DNA of 64,000 nucleotides from Arenibacter algicola (lineage in GTDB: Bacteria > Bacteroidota > Bacteroidia > Flavobacteriales > Flavobacteriaceae). The stretch is from contig NZ_JAHKPO010000007.1 in the NCBI RefSeq assembly GCF_018860365.1, positions 186,001-250,000 of the forward strand, written 5' to 3'. The notes beneath the pieces are model-generated. The model ran no database searches, was not told the DNA's origin, and saw only the letters and a program-made list of their open reading frames with translations. Each line of letters starts with the position of its first letter. Position 1 is the stretch's first letter. Positions 8,543 to 16,876 of this stretch are shown here, one piece after another. The translations under genes and the position numbers were made by a program.

Positions 8543-9904
8543 ATGACCAATTTAGTTCAAAAATACAATATCCCCGGTCCCAGATATACCAGCTACCCTA
8601 CGGTTCCCTATTGGGATCTGGAATCTTTTTCTGGCCGTCAATGGCAAAATACCTTAATCAAGAATTTTAATGAAAGTAACGAAGAGGAGGGCATAAGTCT
8701 ATATATCCATTTGCCTTTTTGCGAAAGCCTCTGTACCTTTTGTGGATGTCATAAAAGAATTACCAAGCGGCATGAAGTTGAAAATCCGTATATCAGCGAT
8801 GTGTTGAAGGAGTGGAAACTTTATTGTGATCTATTTGAAACAAAACCAAGGATAAAGGAGCTTCATCTGGGGGGTGGAACCCCTACTTTCTTCTCGCCGG
8901 AAAATTTGACAAGGCTTATCAACGGTATTTTTACCTCGGCCACCCGTGCAGAGAATTACGAGTTTAGTTTTGAAGGACATCCAAATAACACCACCAAAGA
9001 ACATCTAAAGGCTCTTTATGATGTCGGGTTTAGACGGGTAAGTTATGGGGTTCAGGATTATAACAAGAAGGTTCAGCTTGCCATTCATAGGCTGCAACCT
9101 TTTGAAAATGTAAAAAATGTTACCCAAGGGGCCAGGGAAATAGGATATACTTCCGTAGGCCATGATATTATTTTTGGTTTGCCCTTCCAAACGAAGGAAG
9201 ATGTTGCCGAAACTATTTTAAAGACCAAGGAATTAATGCCAGATCGATTGGCCTTCTATAGTTATGCACATGTTCCTTGGTTAAAAGGTAATGGACAAAG
9301 AGGGTATAAGGATTCGGATTTGCCAACGGCGGAGGAGAAGCGGGAGCAGTATGAGATGGGCAAGACATTGTTGGCTGAAGTGGGCTATTCGGAAATAGGA
9401 ATGGATCATTTTTCACTAAAGACAGACTCGCTATTCAAGGCTATGGAGAACGGAACCTTACATAGGAATTTTATGGGCTATACCGCCTCTAAGACCAGAG
9501 TAATGGTAGGTTTGGGAATTTCCAGTATAAGTGATAGTTGGGATAGCTTTGCGCAAAATGTAAAAAGCCTGGAAGAGTATCATCACCTAGTGGAAAGTAA
9601 CATTATTCCTATTTATAGAGGTCATATTTTAACCGAAGAAGACAGGGTTATTCGCAGGCATATCTTAAATTTAATGTGTAAATTTAGGACGAGCTGGGTG
9701 AATGAAAATGAAAGGTTTGACGAATTGGATGAGGTCAAGGACAAACTAAAGGAAATGGCTTTGGATGGTTTGGTGGAAATTGTTTCCAATGGTATTTATG
9801 TTACCGAAAAAGGAAGGCCTTTTGTACGCAATGTGTGTATGGCGTTCGATTTGTTCCTGCATCGCAAGGCACCGGATACTAGATTGTTTTCGATGACTAT
9901 TTAG
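8543..9904 (+). CDS. hemN: Oxygen-independent coproporphyrinogen III oxidase
   Basis: Radical-SAM enzyme of 453 residues that decarboxylates coproporphyrinogen III to protoporphyrinogen IX without oxygen. The HemN signature is complete: PGPRYTSYPT near the N-terminus and CESLCTFCGC with Cys 60, 64, 67 for the 4Fe-4S cluster and the extra Cys 69 that separates true HemN from HemW. LHLGGGTPTFF, FEGHPNNTT, SYGVQDY and the C-terminal HemN domain follow. An Fnr-type site and -7 box precede it, matching its need under low oxygen. A longer ORF in another frame overlaps the start and is not real. uspA follows after 54 bp, probably in the same transcript. Confidence 0.96.
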   Translation: MTNLVQKYNIPGPRYTSYPTVPYWDLESFSGRQWQNTLIKNFNESNEEEGISLYIHLPFCESLCTFCGCHKRITKRHEVENPYISDVLKEWKLYCDLFETKPRIKELHLGGGTPTFFSPENLTRLINGIFTSATRAENYEFSFEGHPNNTTKEHLKALYDVGFRRVSYGVQDYNKKVQLAIHRLQPFENVKNVTQGAREIGYTSVGHDIIFGLPFQTKEDVAETILKTKELMPDRLAFYSYAHVPWLKGNGQRGYKDSDLPTAEEKREQYEMGKTLLAEVGYSEIGMDHFSLKTDSLFKAMENGTLHRNFMGYTASKTRVMVGLGISSISDSWDSFAQNVKSLEEYHHLVESNIIPIYRGHILTEEDRVIRRHILNLMCKFRTSWVNENERFDELDEVKDKLKEMALDGLVEIVSNGIYVTEKGRPFVRNVCMAFDLFLHRKAPDTRLFSMTI

Positions 9905-9958
9905 TTGTGCTGGACTATTTTTTAAACTCTTGATAATAAAATCAGTAAAAATAAATCT

Positions 9959-10780
9959 ATGAAAAAAATTATTGTACCTGTCGATTTTTCAGAACAATCT
10001 GAAAATGCCCTTAAAACGGCCGCTTCCATTGCTACAAAATACGGATCCGAGATTTTTGTCCTGCATATGCTGGAATTGTCGGAGGCCCTTGTTTCCTCCA
10101 ATGAGCAGGCGCACTATGAGCAAGCCGTGTTCTTAATAAAATTGGCAGAAAAAAGGTTTGAAACATTTTTGGAAAAGCCATATCTAAAGGGAATCAAGAT
10201 TACCCCTATAGTTAAGCATCATAAAGTGTATAGCGAAGTTAACGCGGTAGCAGAAAAGCATCAGGCAGATCTAATTGTTATGGGGTCTCAGGGGGCCGAC
10301 GGAATCAAAGAAATTTTTGTGGGTTCCAATGCGGAGAAAATGGTCAGAAATTCCAATGTTCCCGTTTTGGTCATCAAAGACTATATTGAGGGTTTTGAGG
10401 TAAAGAGATTTGTTTTTGCCTGTGATTTTGAGGAAGAAAATCTAGAAGCCTTTCAAAGGGCCAAGAAATTGGCGGATAAGCTGGCTGCTGAATTGATTTT
10501 GGTAAATATAAATACTCCAGGAGATAATTTTCTGAGCACTAAGGATGCTTTTAAGAAAATTAATAGGTTCCTGCATTTGGCCAAGGCGAGTTTGGAAGTC
10601 GAGATTTATAACGACTATAGTGTAGAGAGGGGAATACTTGCTTTTAGTGAAAGCAGGAATGCCGATTTAATAGGATTGCCCACTCATGGTAGAAAGGGGT
10701 TGACCCATTTCCTAATGGGAAGTATAGGGGAAGATGTGACCAATCATTCCAAAATACCCGTTATCACTTTTAAAATTTAG
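9959..10780 (+). CDS. Universal stress protein, tandem UspA domains
   Basis: A 273-residue cytoplasmic protein with two UspA folds. Domain 1 (about 1-140) begins KKIIVPVDFSEQSENAL and ends with the ATP-binding-type motif VMGSQGADGIKEIFVGSNAEKMVRNSNVPVLVI. Domain 2 (about 148-273) ends LIGLPTHGRKGLTHFLMGSIGEDVTNHSKIPVITF. Tandem-domain Usp proteins of this length are common in flavobacteria next to anaerobic respiration genes. Lying 54 bp behind hemN, it is probably read from the Fnr-controlled hemN promoter. A second, diverged uspA is at 25894. Confidence 0.92.
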   Translation: MKKIIVPVDFSEQSENALKTAASIATKYGSEIFVLHMLELSEALVSSNEQAHYEQAVFLIKLAEKRFETFLEKPYLKGIKITPIVKHHKVYSEVNAVAEKHQADLIVMGSQGADGIKEIFVGSNAEKMVRNSNVPVLVIKDYIEGFEVKRFVFACDFEEENLEAFQRAKKLADKLAAELILVNINTPGDNFLSTKDAFKKINRFLHLAKASLEVEIYNDYSVERGILAFSESRNADLIGLPTHGRKGLTHFLMGSIGEDVTNHSKIPVITFKI

Positions 10781-10799
10781 AGGACTAGGAAATCAATAA

Positions 10800-10820
10800 G
10801 GCCAGGAACCCAACCTGGCC
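10800..10820. terminator. GC-rich hairpin after uspA, no U-tract
   Basis: GGCCAGG and CCTGGCC are perfect 7-bp arms around a 7-nt loop, 20 bp behind the uspA stop. There is no downstream T-run, so it may be an RNA-stabilising 3' end rather than a classic intrinsic terminator. Confidence 0.5.
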
Positions 10821-10933
10821 ATCATAGTCCATGCCGAGGATTGGTTAAACTGCTTGTAGTACGTAATGTTTAAATTGTTATATTTGAGATACATGGGGTC
10901 TAGCATCACGGTTCAATTCCCATGATACTCGAT

Positions 10934-12001
10934 ATGAAAATTAACTACTTCATTTTTCTATGTGCTGCTTTTATTTTCAATTCAGTAAAAGCACAAGAAG
11001 ATATTCTGCTTAAGGATTACGAGCCAGTATCCATTTATAATACCCCTAATACCAAGGTCTCCAAAGCTAAGTTTCCTGTGGTGGATTTTCATTCGCATCC
11101 CTATCCAAAATCGGAACAGGAAATAAGCGATTGGGTGAAGACAATGGACCGGGCAGGGATTGCAAAATCTATTATACTCACTTATCAGACAGGGAAGTCC
11201 TTTGACAATATCGTTAATCTTTATTCCAAATACGGGGACCGTTTTGAGCTTTGGTGCGGCTTCGATTTTACCGGTTATGAAGAAAAAGGCTGGTGCAAGC
11301 GCGCGGTAAAGGAATTGGAAAGATGTTTTAGGATGGGAGCAAAAGGCGTTGGTGAATTGGGCGATAAGGGTTTTGGGTTTTTTTACTCTAAGCCAACACC
11401 GGCAAAAGGAATGCATGCCGATGATAAGAGGATGAAACCATTATGGGAAAAATGTGGTGAATTGGGCATGCCGGTGAGTTTTCATGTGGCTGATCCCATG
11501 TGGATGTACGAACCAATGGATGTCCATAATGATGGGCTGATGAATGCATACAAATGGAGAATAGATACAACAAGGGAAGGGCTATTAACGCATGCAGAAC
11601 TAATTACTACCTTGGAAAATGCGGTTAGGGAAAATCCAAAAACCACTTTTATTGCCTGTCACTTTGCTAATTGTAGTTATGATCTGGATATTTTGGGGAG
11701 ACTTTTGGATAAATATGATAATATGTACGCTGATATTTCTGCCAGATATGCGGAAACGGCGGCAGTTCCACGTTATACGAAACGTTTTTATGAAAAGTAT
11801 CAGGATAAATTGGTCTATGGTACCGATATGGGAACCGACCCGGAAATGTACGAATTAACCTTTCGTATTCTGGAAAGCGAGGATGAACATTTTTATGACC
11901 GGAATATATCTTCCTATCATTGGTCGTTTAACGGGTTGGGTCTTAGCGATGAGGTTTTGAAGAAAGTATATAGCGAAAATGCCAAGAAAATCCTGGACTA
12001 G
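10934..12001 (+). CDS. Secreted amidohydrolase (TIM-barrel metal-dependent hydrolase)
   Basis: Amidohydrolase_2-type protein of 355 residues. The N-terminus MKINYFIFLCAAFIFNSVKAQ is a signal peptide, so export to the periplasm is expected. Metal-site motifs are VVDFHSHPYP (His-x-His on strand 1), VSFHVADPMW, FIACHFAN and YGTDMGTDPE (strand-8 Asp). This family hydrolyses or decarboxylates a range of small substrates and none can be assigned. An in-frame ATG at 10922 would put four residues (MILD) ahead of a clean signal peptide, so 10934 is preferred. It converges with the PIG-L gene. Confidence 0.85.
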   Translation: MKINYFIFLCAAFIFNSVKAQEDILLKDYEPVSIYNTPNTKVSKAKFPVVDFHSHPYPKSEQEISDWVKTMDRAGIAKSIILTYQTGKSFDNIVNLYSKYGDRFELWCGFDFTGYEEKGWCKRAVKELERCFRMGAKGVGELGDKGFGFFYSKPTPAKGMHADDKRMKPLWEKCGELGMPVSFHVADPMWMYEPMDVHNDGLMNAYKWRIDTTREGLLTHAELITTLENAVRENPKTTFIACHFANCSYDLDILGRLLDKYDNMYADISARYAETAAVPRYTKRFYEKYQDKLVYGTDMGTDPEMYELTFRILESEDEHFYDRNISSYHWSFNGLGLSDEVLKKVYSENAKKILD

Positions 12002-12016
12002 GCAATATTGCCTTTT
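12001..12016. terminator. Short palindrome plus T-run between convergent genes
   Basis: GGCAATATTGCC followed by TTTT overlaps the last base of the amidohydrolase stop codon and precedes the convergent PIG-L gene end at 12030. The stem is only 4-5 bp, so termination would be weak. Confidence 0.4.
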
Positions 12017-12029
12017 ATCTTAAATGCAG

Positions 12030-12899
12030 TTATTTTTGGAGCATGGGGAAAAGAGTCCTAATTTCTTCATCAGTGGGCTGCTTGCCGTACTCACATATTT
12101 CAAAACCCTCTATATGTTTGGCGCTGGAAGCTTTTGTCCCGTACCATTTTTCAGCACATTTAAGGAGGGCCTCCTTGGGAGGTTGTGATCGCCAATTGGC
12201 CAACATTTCCAATCTGCCCTTATCATCCTTGGGCACTTTGTCCAAATTTCCTGCTGTCCAGGGAAGCCATTCAAAGAATTGTGATTTGTGTGCCGACATG
12301 GCATACACTTTTTGATCAAAAACAGCATCGATAATTACGGCGATATCGGGTTCGAACGGACTGGGTTTTTGAAAACTATCTTCCGAGTAAAGGAAAACAG
12401 GATTTTTTTGGAGCGGTGGCACTTCCGGGGCTACATTGGGAACTATTACCATATAGGCGGCGTCCTGTACCAAAACCCCTGTATACCTATGGTCCGGATG
12501 ATAGTCATTGGGTCTAGGGGCAATGACCACATCGGCATTCCATTTTCTAATTTCACGTATCACCTTTAGTCGATTTTCCAAAGTAGGCATCAATTCCCCA
12601 TCATGGTTGTCCAATACCGTATATTCCACCCCAAACCTTTTACCAGCTTCCTTGGCCTCTGCAATTCTTATTTTGGCAAGTTCCCCACCGCCCATGGCAT
12701 AATGACCGGCATCACCGTTGGTCAAGGAAACAAACTTTACATTGTGGCCCATCTTGGCGAGTAAAATAGCCGTACCCCCGGTGTCGATATCGCAATCATC
12801 GGGATGTGCGCCAAAAACGATGACGTTTATTTTTTCGTTCTGTGAAAATAATACCGTCCAATTTAAAAGGAGATAACATAGAAGTATGATTTTCTTCAT
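12030..12899 (-). CDS. Secreted PIG-L family deacetylase
   Basis: A 289-residue LmbE/PIG-L-type zinc-dependent N-deacetylase. MKKIILLCYLLLNWTVLFSQ is a signal peptide. The metal motif AHPDD (His 32, Asp 34, Asp 35) is followed by the GGTAILLAKMGH block, SLTNGDAGHYAMGGGELAKIR, and the second metal motif RPNDYHPDHRYTG. Family members deacetylate N-acetylglucosaminyl groups or related amides; periplasmic Bacteroidota versions probably act on glycan-derived compounds. The frame extends to 12953, but the 18 extra residues precede the signal peptide, so ATG 12899 is used. Confidence 0.9.
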   Translation of the reverse strand: MKKIILLCYLLLNWTVLFSQNEKINVIVFGAHPDDCDIDTGGTAILLAKMGHNVKFVSLTNGDAGHYAMGGGELAKIRIAEAKEAGKRFGVEYTVLDNHDGELMPTLENRLKVIREIRKWNADVVIAPRPNDYHPDHRYTGVLVQDAAYMVIVPNVAPEVPPLQKNPVFLYSEDSFQKPSPFEPDIAVIIDAVFDQKVYAMSAHKSQFFEWLPWTAGNLDKVPKDDKGRLEMLANWRSQPPKEALLKCAEKWYGTKASSAKHIEGFEICEYGKQPTDEEIRTLFPMLQK

Positions 12900-13039
12900 T
12901 GGAGTATGTTTGTGGTTGGGTGAATATGCACTATGCAAAAATTGATTGGGCATGCTTACTAAAGCTAGAACCCTATGTACCTGAAATTTACATTATTTTT
13001 AGCTACACTACAAGTTTAAAAGGCTGGCGGAAAGGAGAA

Positions 13040-13741
13040 TTAATGACATTCCAAGGTGCTGTCAACAACCTCCATGACAGGTTCGGGAGAAATATAGGGG
13101 ATACCAAGTCCCATTCCCCTTAAAATAAATAGCAGTCCTACGAGGATTACAAAAACCGGGATCAATCGCTGAACCGATTTTTTTGCCGAGCCTTTTAACA
13201 TACTGCCAAAATAGACGGCAGTGGTCATTAAAGGTATGGTGCCTAGTCCAAATAGGGTCATGAACAATGCGCCAAGCCAGGGGTTGGCAGTGGCAATACT
13301 GCCAAAAAGGGCCATATAAACCAATCCACAGGGCAGTAATCCGTTTAGGAAGCCAATGGTGAGAAAGGTGTCCGGACTCTTTCTTTGTAATTCCTTGCCA
13401 AGTCGACTTTTTATTTTAGTCAAGAAGGAATAAATGGGTTTGGAGAAATTGTATTTGCCAAAGGTTTTATAAGGAATAAGGATTACAACAATCATCAGGA
13501 CTCCGATGATAATGGAAAGTCTTTGCTGTAGGCCAAAGACATAAAGTCCTTTGCCCAAAAATCCAAAAATAAGACCTATTAGACTGTAGGAGGTAAGCCT
13601 GCCCATATGGTAAAGAAAGACCTGAAATAATTTTTTGGCCGGTTTGTTATGATCTACCGGTAACATAAAGGCAATAGGGCCGCACATTCCAACACAGTGG
13701 AAGCTTCCCATTAGACCCAAAATTACGGCAGATAACAACAT
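13040..13741 (-). CDS. TauE/SafE-type membrane transporter of the cco cluster
   Basis: Integral membrane protein of 233 residues with about six helices, starting MLLSAVILGLMGSFHCVGMCGPIAFML. The conserved HCVGMCGP Cys pair in helix 1 and GFLNGLLPCGLVYMAL later are typical of the SafE/DsbD-like family found at the 3' end of cbb3 oxidase operons, where a role in copper or metal handling for oxidase assembly has been proposed. It follows ccoH by 36 bp on the same strand, so it is the last gene of the cco operon. Substrate is inferred only. Confidence 0.85.
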   Translation of the reverse strand: MLLSAVILGLMGSFHCVGMCGPIAFMLPVDHNKPAKKLFQVFLYHMGRLTSYSLIGLIFGFLGKGLYVFGLQQRLSIIIGVLMIVVILIPYKTFGKYNFSKPIYSFLTKIKSRLGKELQRKSPDTFLTIGFLNGLLPCGLVYMALFGSIATANPWLGALFMTLFGLGTIPLMTTAVYFGSMLKGSAKKSVQRLIPVFVILVGLLFILRGMGLGIPYISPEPVMEVVDSTLECH

Positions 13742-13777
13742 AGTTATAGGTATTGACCTTAATAGTGTTTACACACT

Positions 13778-14236
13778 TTATTTGTATTGGCGATAGGTTA
13801 TTTTTTTCTTAAACAAATAGGCTTCACCATTGTATTCCCAGGATACTTTAATGTCCCAGCGACCATCCAACAAACGATTGTCAGGTATGAGCAAATAGTC
13901 TTGGGATAGACTTACAGGTAAGTCAAAATCCAAGTGCTTGTTAGATGGTCTGTATAGGGACACTGTGCCTTTGATATTTTCTATACTCAAGTTGTTAGGG
14001 AAGACCACTTTTATACCTTTATCGGTTGTTTCCAATGTTAGGTCTACTTCTTTGGTACGCGAATTATTTTCTGCATCAATTTCATCCTGATATCCCAATT
14101 CCGCTCCATAGTAATTCTCTGTTACCAAATCGTGATTGGCTTTATTATCCATGCTCATTCGAACAACAAAAAACAGTATAAAACTTATAAACCCTATAAA
14201 GGCTAGTACAATTCCGGTTCCCCAATTAATTTTCAT
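13778..14236 (-). CDS. ccoH: FixH/CcoH family cbb3 oxidase assembly protein
   Basis: A 152-residue protein with one N-terminal membrane helix (INWGTGIVLAFIGFISFILFFVVRMSM) and an extracytoplasmic domain with the FixH signatures NHDLVTENYYGAELGYQDEID and VSLYRPSNKHLDF...DGRWDIKVSWEYNG. FixH/CcoH supports maturation and stability of the cbb3 complex. It lies between ccoG and the SafE-like gene on the same strand. Confidence 0.93.
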   Translation of the reverse strand: MKINWGTGIVLAFIGFISFILFFVVRMSMDNKANHDLVTENYYGAELGYQDEIDAENNSRTKEVDLTLETTDKGIKVVFPNNLSIENIKGTVSLYRPSNKHLDFDLPVSLSQDYLLIPDNRLLDGRWDIKVSWEYNGEAYLFKKKITYRQYK

Positions 14237-14315
14237 GGCTTTTTTATTTAGTTTCGATTTCCTTTACATTGGAAAATCTATTCGTTTTTTAGGTGTTTCA
14301 CCTATCTTCTTTAAT

Positions 14316-15734
14316 TTACTTATAGCTTCTGGGGCCTAAAAATCTGGCCGTAGCCGTTTCAATTAATTTATCCCCACTATAGACTCCGATACTCAATTTG
14401 TTCTTGTCACCTTCCAAAGCCGAATTGTTTATTTCTACAAATAGGGTGCCTTCCGCCAATCCTTGTGCGGGTACCGTAAAAAGTTCATGCCTAACCAGGT
14501 TGATGGTCCCTTTGTGCGATATCAGCTTAAAGCTTACGTTGGGTATATCCTTGGTGGTTTTGTTTACCAATTTATACGTATAAACGTTGCTGATGATATT
14601 GTCTTCCTTATGCTCGTACAGTTGACCTGGTAGCCTTAAGATATTTGCTTCCACCTCATTTCTTAAAAACAGCATTCCGATCAAGATTCCGGTAAGAATT
14701 ACAAGTACCGCAGTATAACCTTTTAGTCGGGGTGTAAACTTGAACTTGGACTTTTTCTCAATATTGTCTTCGCTGGCATACCGGATAAGTCCCTTGGGAA
14801 GGTTTACCTTTTCCATTATGGTGTCGCACTCATCAATACAAGCTGTACAGTTGACACATTCCAACTGGGTTCCGTTTCTTATATCTATACCTGTTGGGCA
14901 GACGTTTACGCATTGAAAACAGTCAATACAGTCACCATGTCCAAGAGCTTCCCTGTCTTCTCCTTTTCTAAACTTTTTTCTTCCGTTTTCAGCCTCTCCA
15001 CGCTTATGGTCGTAGGCAACAACAATAGACTTATTGTCCAGAAGTACGCCTTGCATCCTTCCATAGGGGCAAGCTATGATACATACTTGCTCTCTGAACC
15101 AGGCAAACACAAAATAGAATACCGCAGTAAAAATTAAAAGTGAAACCAGGGTACTTACATGTTGTAATGGGCCATCGGTGATATATTCTATCAATCGGTC
15201 ACTACCTATTAAATAGGCCAGGAATACATTGGCTATTAAAAAGGAAATGAAGAAAAATACAATCAGTTTTAGGGCACGTTTCCTGATTTTCTCTGCGTTC
15301 CAAGGCTGTTTGCTAAGACGTATTTGGGCACCTCGGTCCCCATCGATCCAAAATTCGATCCTTCTGAATACCATTTCCATAAAGATCGTTTGGGGGCACA
15401 TCCAGCCACAAAAAATTCGCCCAAAGGCAACTGTAAATAGCGCTATGAATATTACCCCGATGATCATGGAAATTACAAAAAGATGAAAATCCTGTGGCCA
15501 AAAAGGAAACCCAAAAATATTGAAACGCCTTTCCAGAACATTGAACATTAGAAACTGGTTCCCGTTCACTTTTACGAAGGGAGCAAGAAATAGAAATGCC
15601 AAAAGAACATAACTTACATACTTGCGATATTCATAAAACTTGCCACTTGGCTTTTTTGGAAATATCCATGCCCTTTTCCCCTCCTCATTAATTGTTCCTA
15701 TGGAGTCTCTAAAATTGTCCTGGTCCTGTGCCAT
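14316..15734 (-). CDS. ccoG: CcoG/FixG/RdxA polyferredoxin assembly factor
   Basis: Membrane-bound 4Fe-4S protein of 472 residues. It has several N-terminal helices, a NapH/FixG-like cytochrome-type motif FCGWMCPQTIFMEM and IIACPYGRMQGVL, then a dicluster ferredoxin domain with CIDCFQCVNVCPTG and CVNCTACIDECD (about residues 268-300), and a C-terminal immunoglobulin-like extracytoplasmic domain (FixG_C). CcoG has been shown in other bacteria to act as a cupric reductase in cbb3 biogenesis. It is placed between ccoP and ccoH in the operon. Confidence 0.96.
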   Translation of the reverse strand: MAQDQDNFRDSIGTINEEGKRAWIFPKKPSGKFYEYRKYVSYVLLAFLFLAPFVKVNGNQFLMFNVLERRFNIFGFPFWPQDFHLFVISMIIGVIFIALFTVAFGRIFCGWMCPQTIFMEMVFRRIEFWIDGDRGAQIRLSKQPWNAEKIRKRALKLIVFFFISFLIANVFLAYLIGSDRLIEYITDGPLQHVSTLVSLLIFTAVFYFVFAWFREQVCIIACPYGRMQGVLLDNKSIVVAYDHKRGEAENGRKKFRKGEDREALGHGDCIDCFQCVNVCPTGIDIRNGTQLECVNCTACIDECDTIMEKVNLPKGLIRYASEDNIEKKSKFKFTPRLKGYTAVLVILTGILIGMLFLRNEVEANILRLPGQLYEHKEDNIISNVYTYKLVNKTTKDIPNVSFKLISHKGTINLVRHELFTVPAQGLAEGTLFVEINNSALEGDKNKLSIGVYSGDKLIETATARFLGPRSYK

Positions 15735-15800
15735 TTCTTTGTTCTACTTTATTGTAATTATGGGCAAGCGTAAAAATGTTCCCAATAAGGTTTTAAGTGT

Positions 15801-16679
15801 CTACTCTCCAGTCCAGATTTCGCCTTCTGCAGCCTTTGGATTGGCAGGTGTCTTGCCGTTTATTTCCGAGAGAATAAAACTGGCTACCTGGGCTATTTCG
15901 GCAGGCTTAAGGGTTTGTTTCCAGGCTATCATTCCCTTTCCATCCCTTCCACCTTCTGAAATGGTATGGAAAACGTTTTTCACCCCACCTCCCAAGATCC
16001 AATATTCGTCGGTAAGATTTGGTCCAATACCGCCACCTCCGTCCGGCATATGGCAAGCTACACAATTGGCACTGTATATTGCCCCACCAGCCTTAATATC
16101 GGAGGCTTCGGTCAATAGTTCTACCGTGTTGGCATCTACCAGGCCTTTTGCTGTTTTTTTATAGGCTTCAATAGCTATTTGGGCCTCGGCCACTTCCTGT
16201 TCATATTCCATGTTCTGGGTGTAATCATTAAATACGTGGAAACGGGCCAGGTAAACCACACCGAAAATTATGGTGGCATAGAACATATACACCCACCAAG
16301 GTGGAAGATTGTTGTCCAATTCACGGATACCGTCATAATTGTGGTCCAGGATAATTTCCTTTTCTTCCTCAACAGGTTTGTTTCCGGTCATTTTTTTCCA
16401 GAATTCCTTACCCCATTTCCACTCCCATTGCTTGGATTTGGTTTCTAAATAGCGCTTTTGTGCTTCAGGTGATAATGTTTGGAACATTACGTTTTCCACT
16501 GATTTAAGAATCAATTCAATTCCCACCAATATGAACAACACCACCAACATAAACACGAGGGTTATGGGATATTCAATAAATGCGGGTTTGTCCCCGGAGT
16601 CAATAAAATACTCCATCAATCCGAAGATTAGGAAAAAGATTAGTGGGACTCTTATCCACCAAGGTGACATATTTCTCAT
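15801..16679 (-). CDS. ccoP: cbb3 cytochrome oxidase subunit III, single-haem CcoP
   Basis: A 292-residue protein with two N-terminal helices, a cytoplasmic loop, a third helix (WWVYMFYATIIFGVVYLARFHV) and one cytochrome c domain with a single CVACH motif (about residue 204) and GMIAWKQTL carrying the axial Met. Proteobacterial CcoP has two haems; the single-haem form is the usual Bacteroidota arrangement. Its ATG overlaps the ccoQ stop by 4 bp (ATGA), indicating translational coupling. It receives electrons from the bc1/alternative complex or soluble cytochromes and passes them towards CcoO. Confidence 0.95.
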   Translation of the reverse strand: MRNMSPWWIRVPLIFFLIFGLMEYFIDSGDKPAFIEYPITLVFMLVVLFILVGIELILKSVENVMFQTLSPEAQKRYLETKSKQWEWKWGKEFWKKMTGNKPVEEEKEIILDHNYDGIRELDNNLPPWWVYMFYATIIFGVVYLARFHVFNDYTQNMEYEQEVAEAQIAIEAYKKTAKGLVDANTVELLTEASDIKAGGAIYSANCVACHMPDGGGGIGPNLTDEYWILGGGVKNVFHTISEGGRDGKGMIAWKQTLKPAEIAQVASFILSEINGKTPANPKAAEGEIWTGE

Positions 16680-16873
16680 AACGATTCTTCTTTAGGTTGG
16701 TTTTCTTCTGTTTCTAATGGTATTTGGCTAACTTCTTTTATATGTTCTTTAGAGGCAGTAAATACCCACCAGAAAAGAATGGTAAAAAACAAAAAGAAGA
16801 TTAACAGTGATATCATGGGATAGGTGGCAACGCCATCTATGCTTTCCATATAACCTTTTACAAATTTTAGCAT
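16676..16873 (-). CDS. ccoQ: CcoQ-type small cbb3 subunit
   Basis: A 65-residue single-helix protein: short N-terminus, helix ATYPMISLLIFFLFFTILFWWVFTA, then an acidic tail. Size, position between ccoNO and ccoP, and overlap of 4 bp with ccoP match CcoQ/FixQ, which stabilises the oxidase complex. Confidence 0.9.
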   Translation of the reverse strand: MLKFVKGYMESIDGVATYPMISLLIFFLFFTILFWWVFTASKEHIKEVSQIPLETEENQPKEESL

Positions 16874-16876
16874 GAC

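Noticed and set aside
8401-8670. 89-codon ORF overlapping the hemN start
   Set aside because: It spans the Fnr site and -7 box and runs out of frame into hemN.
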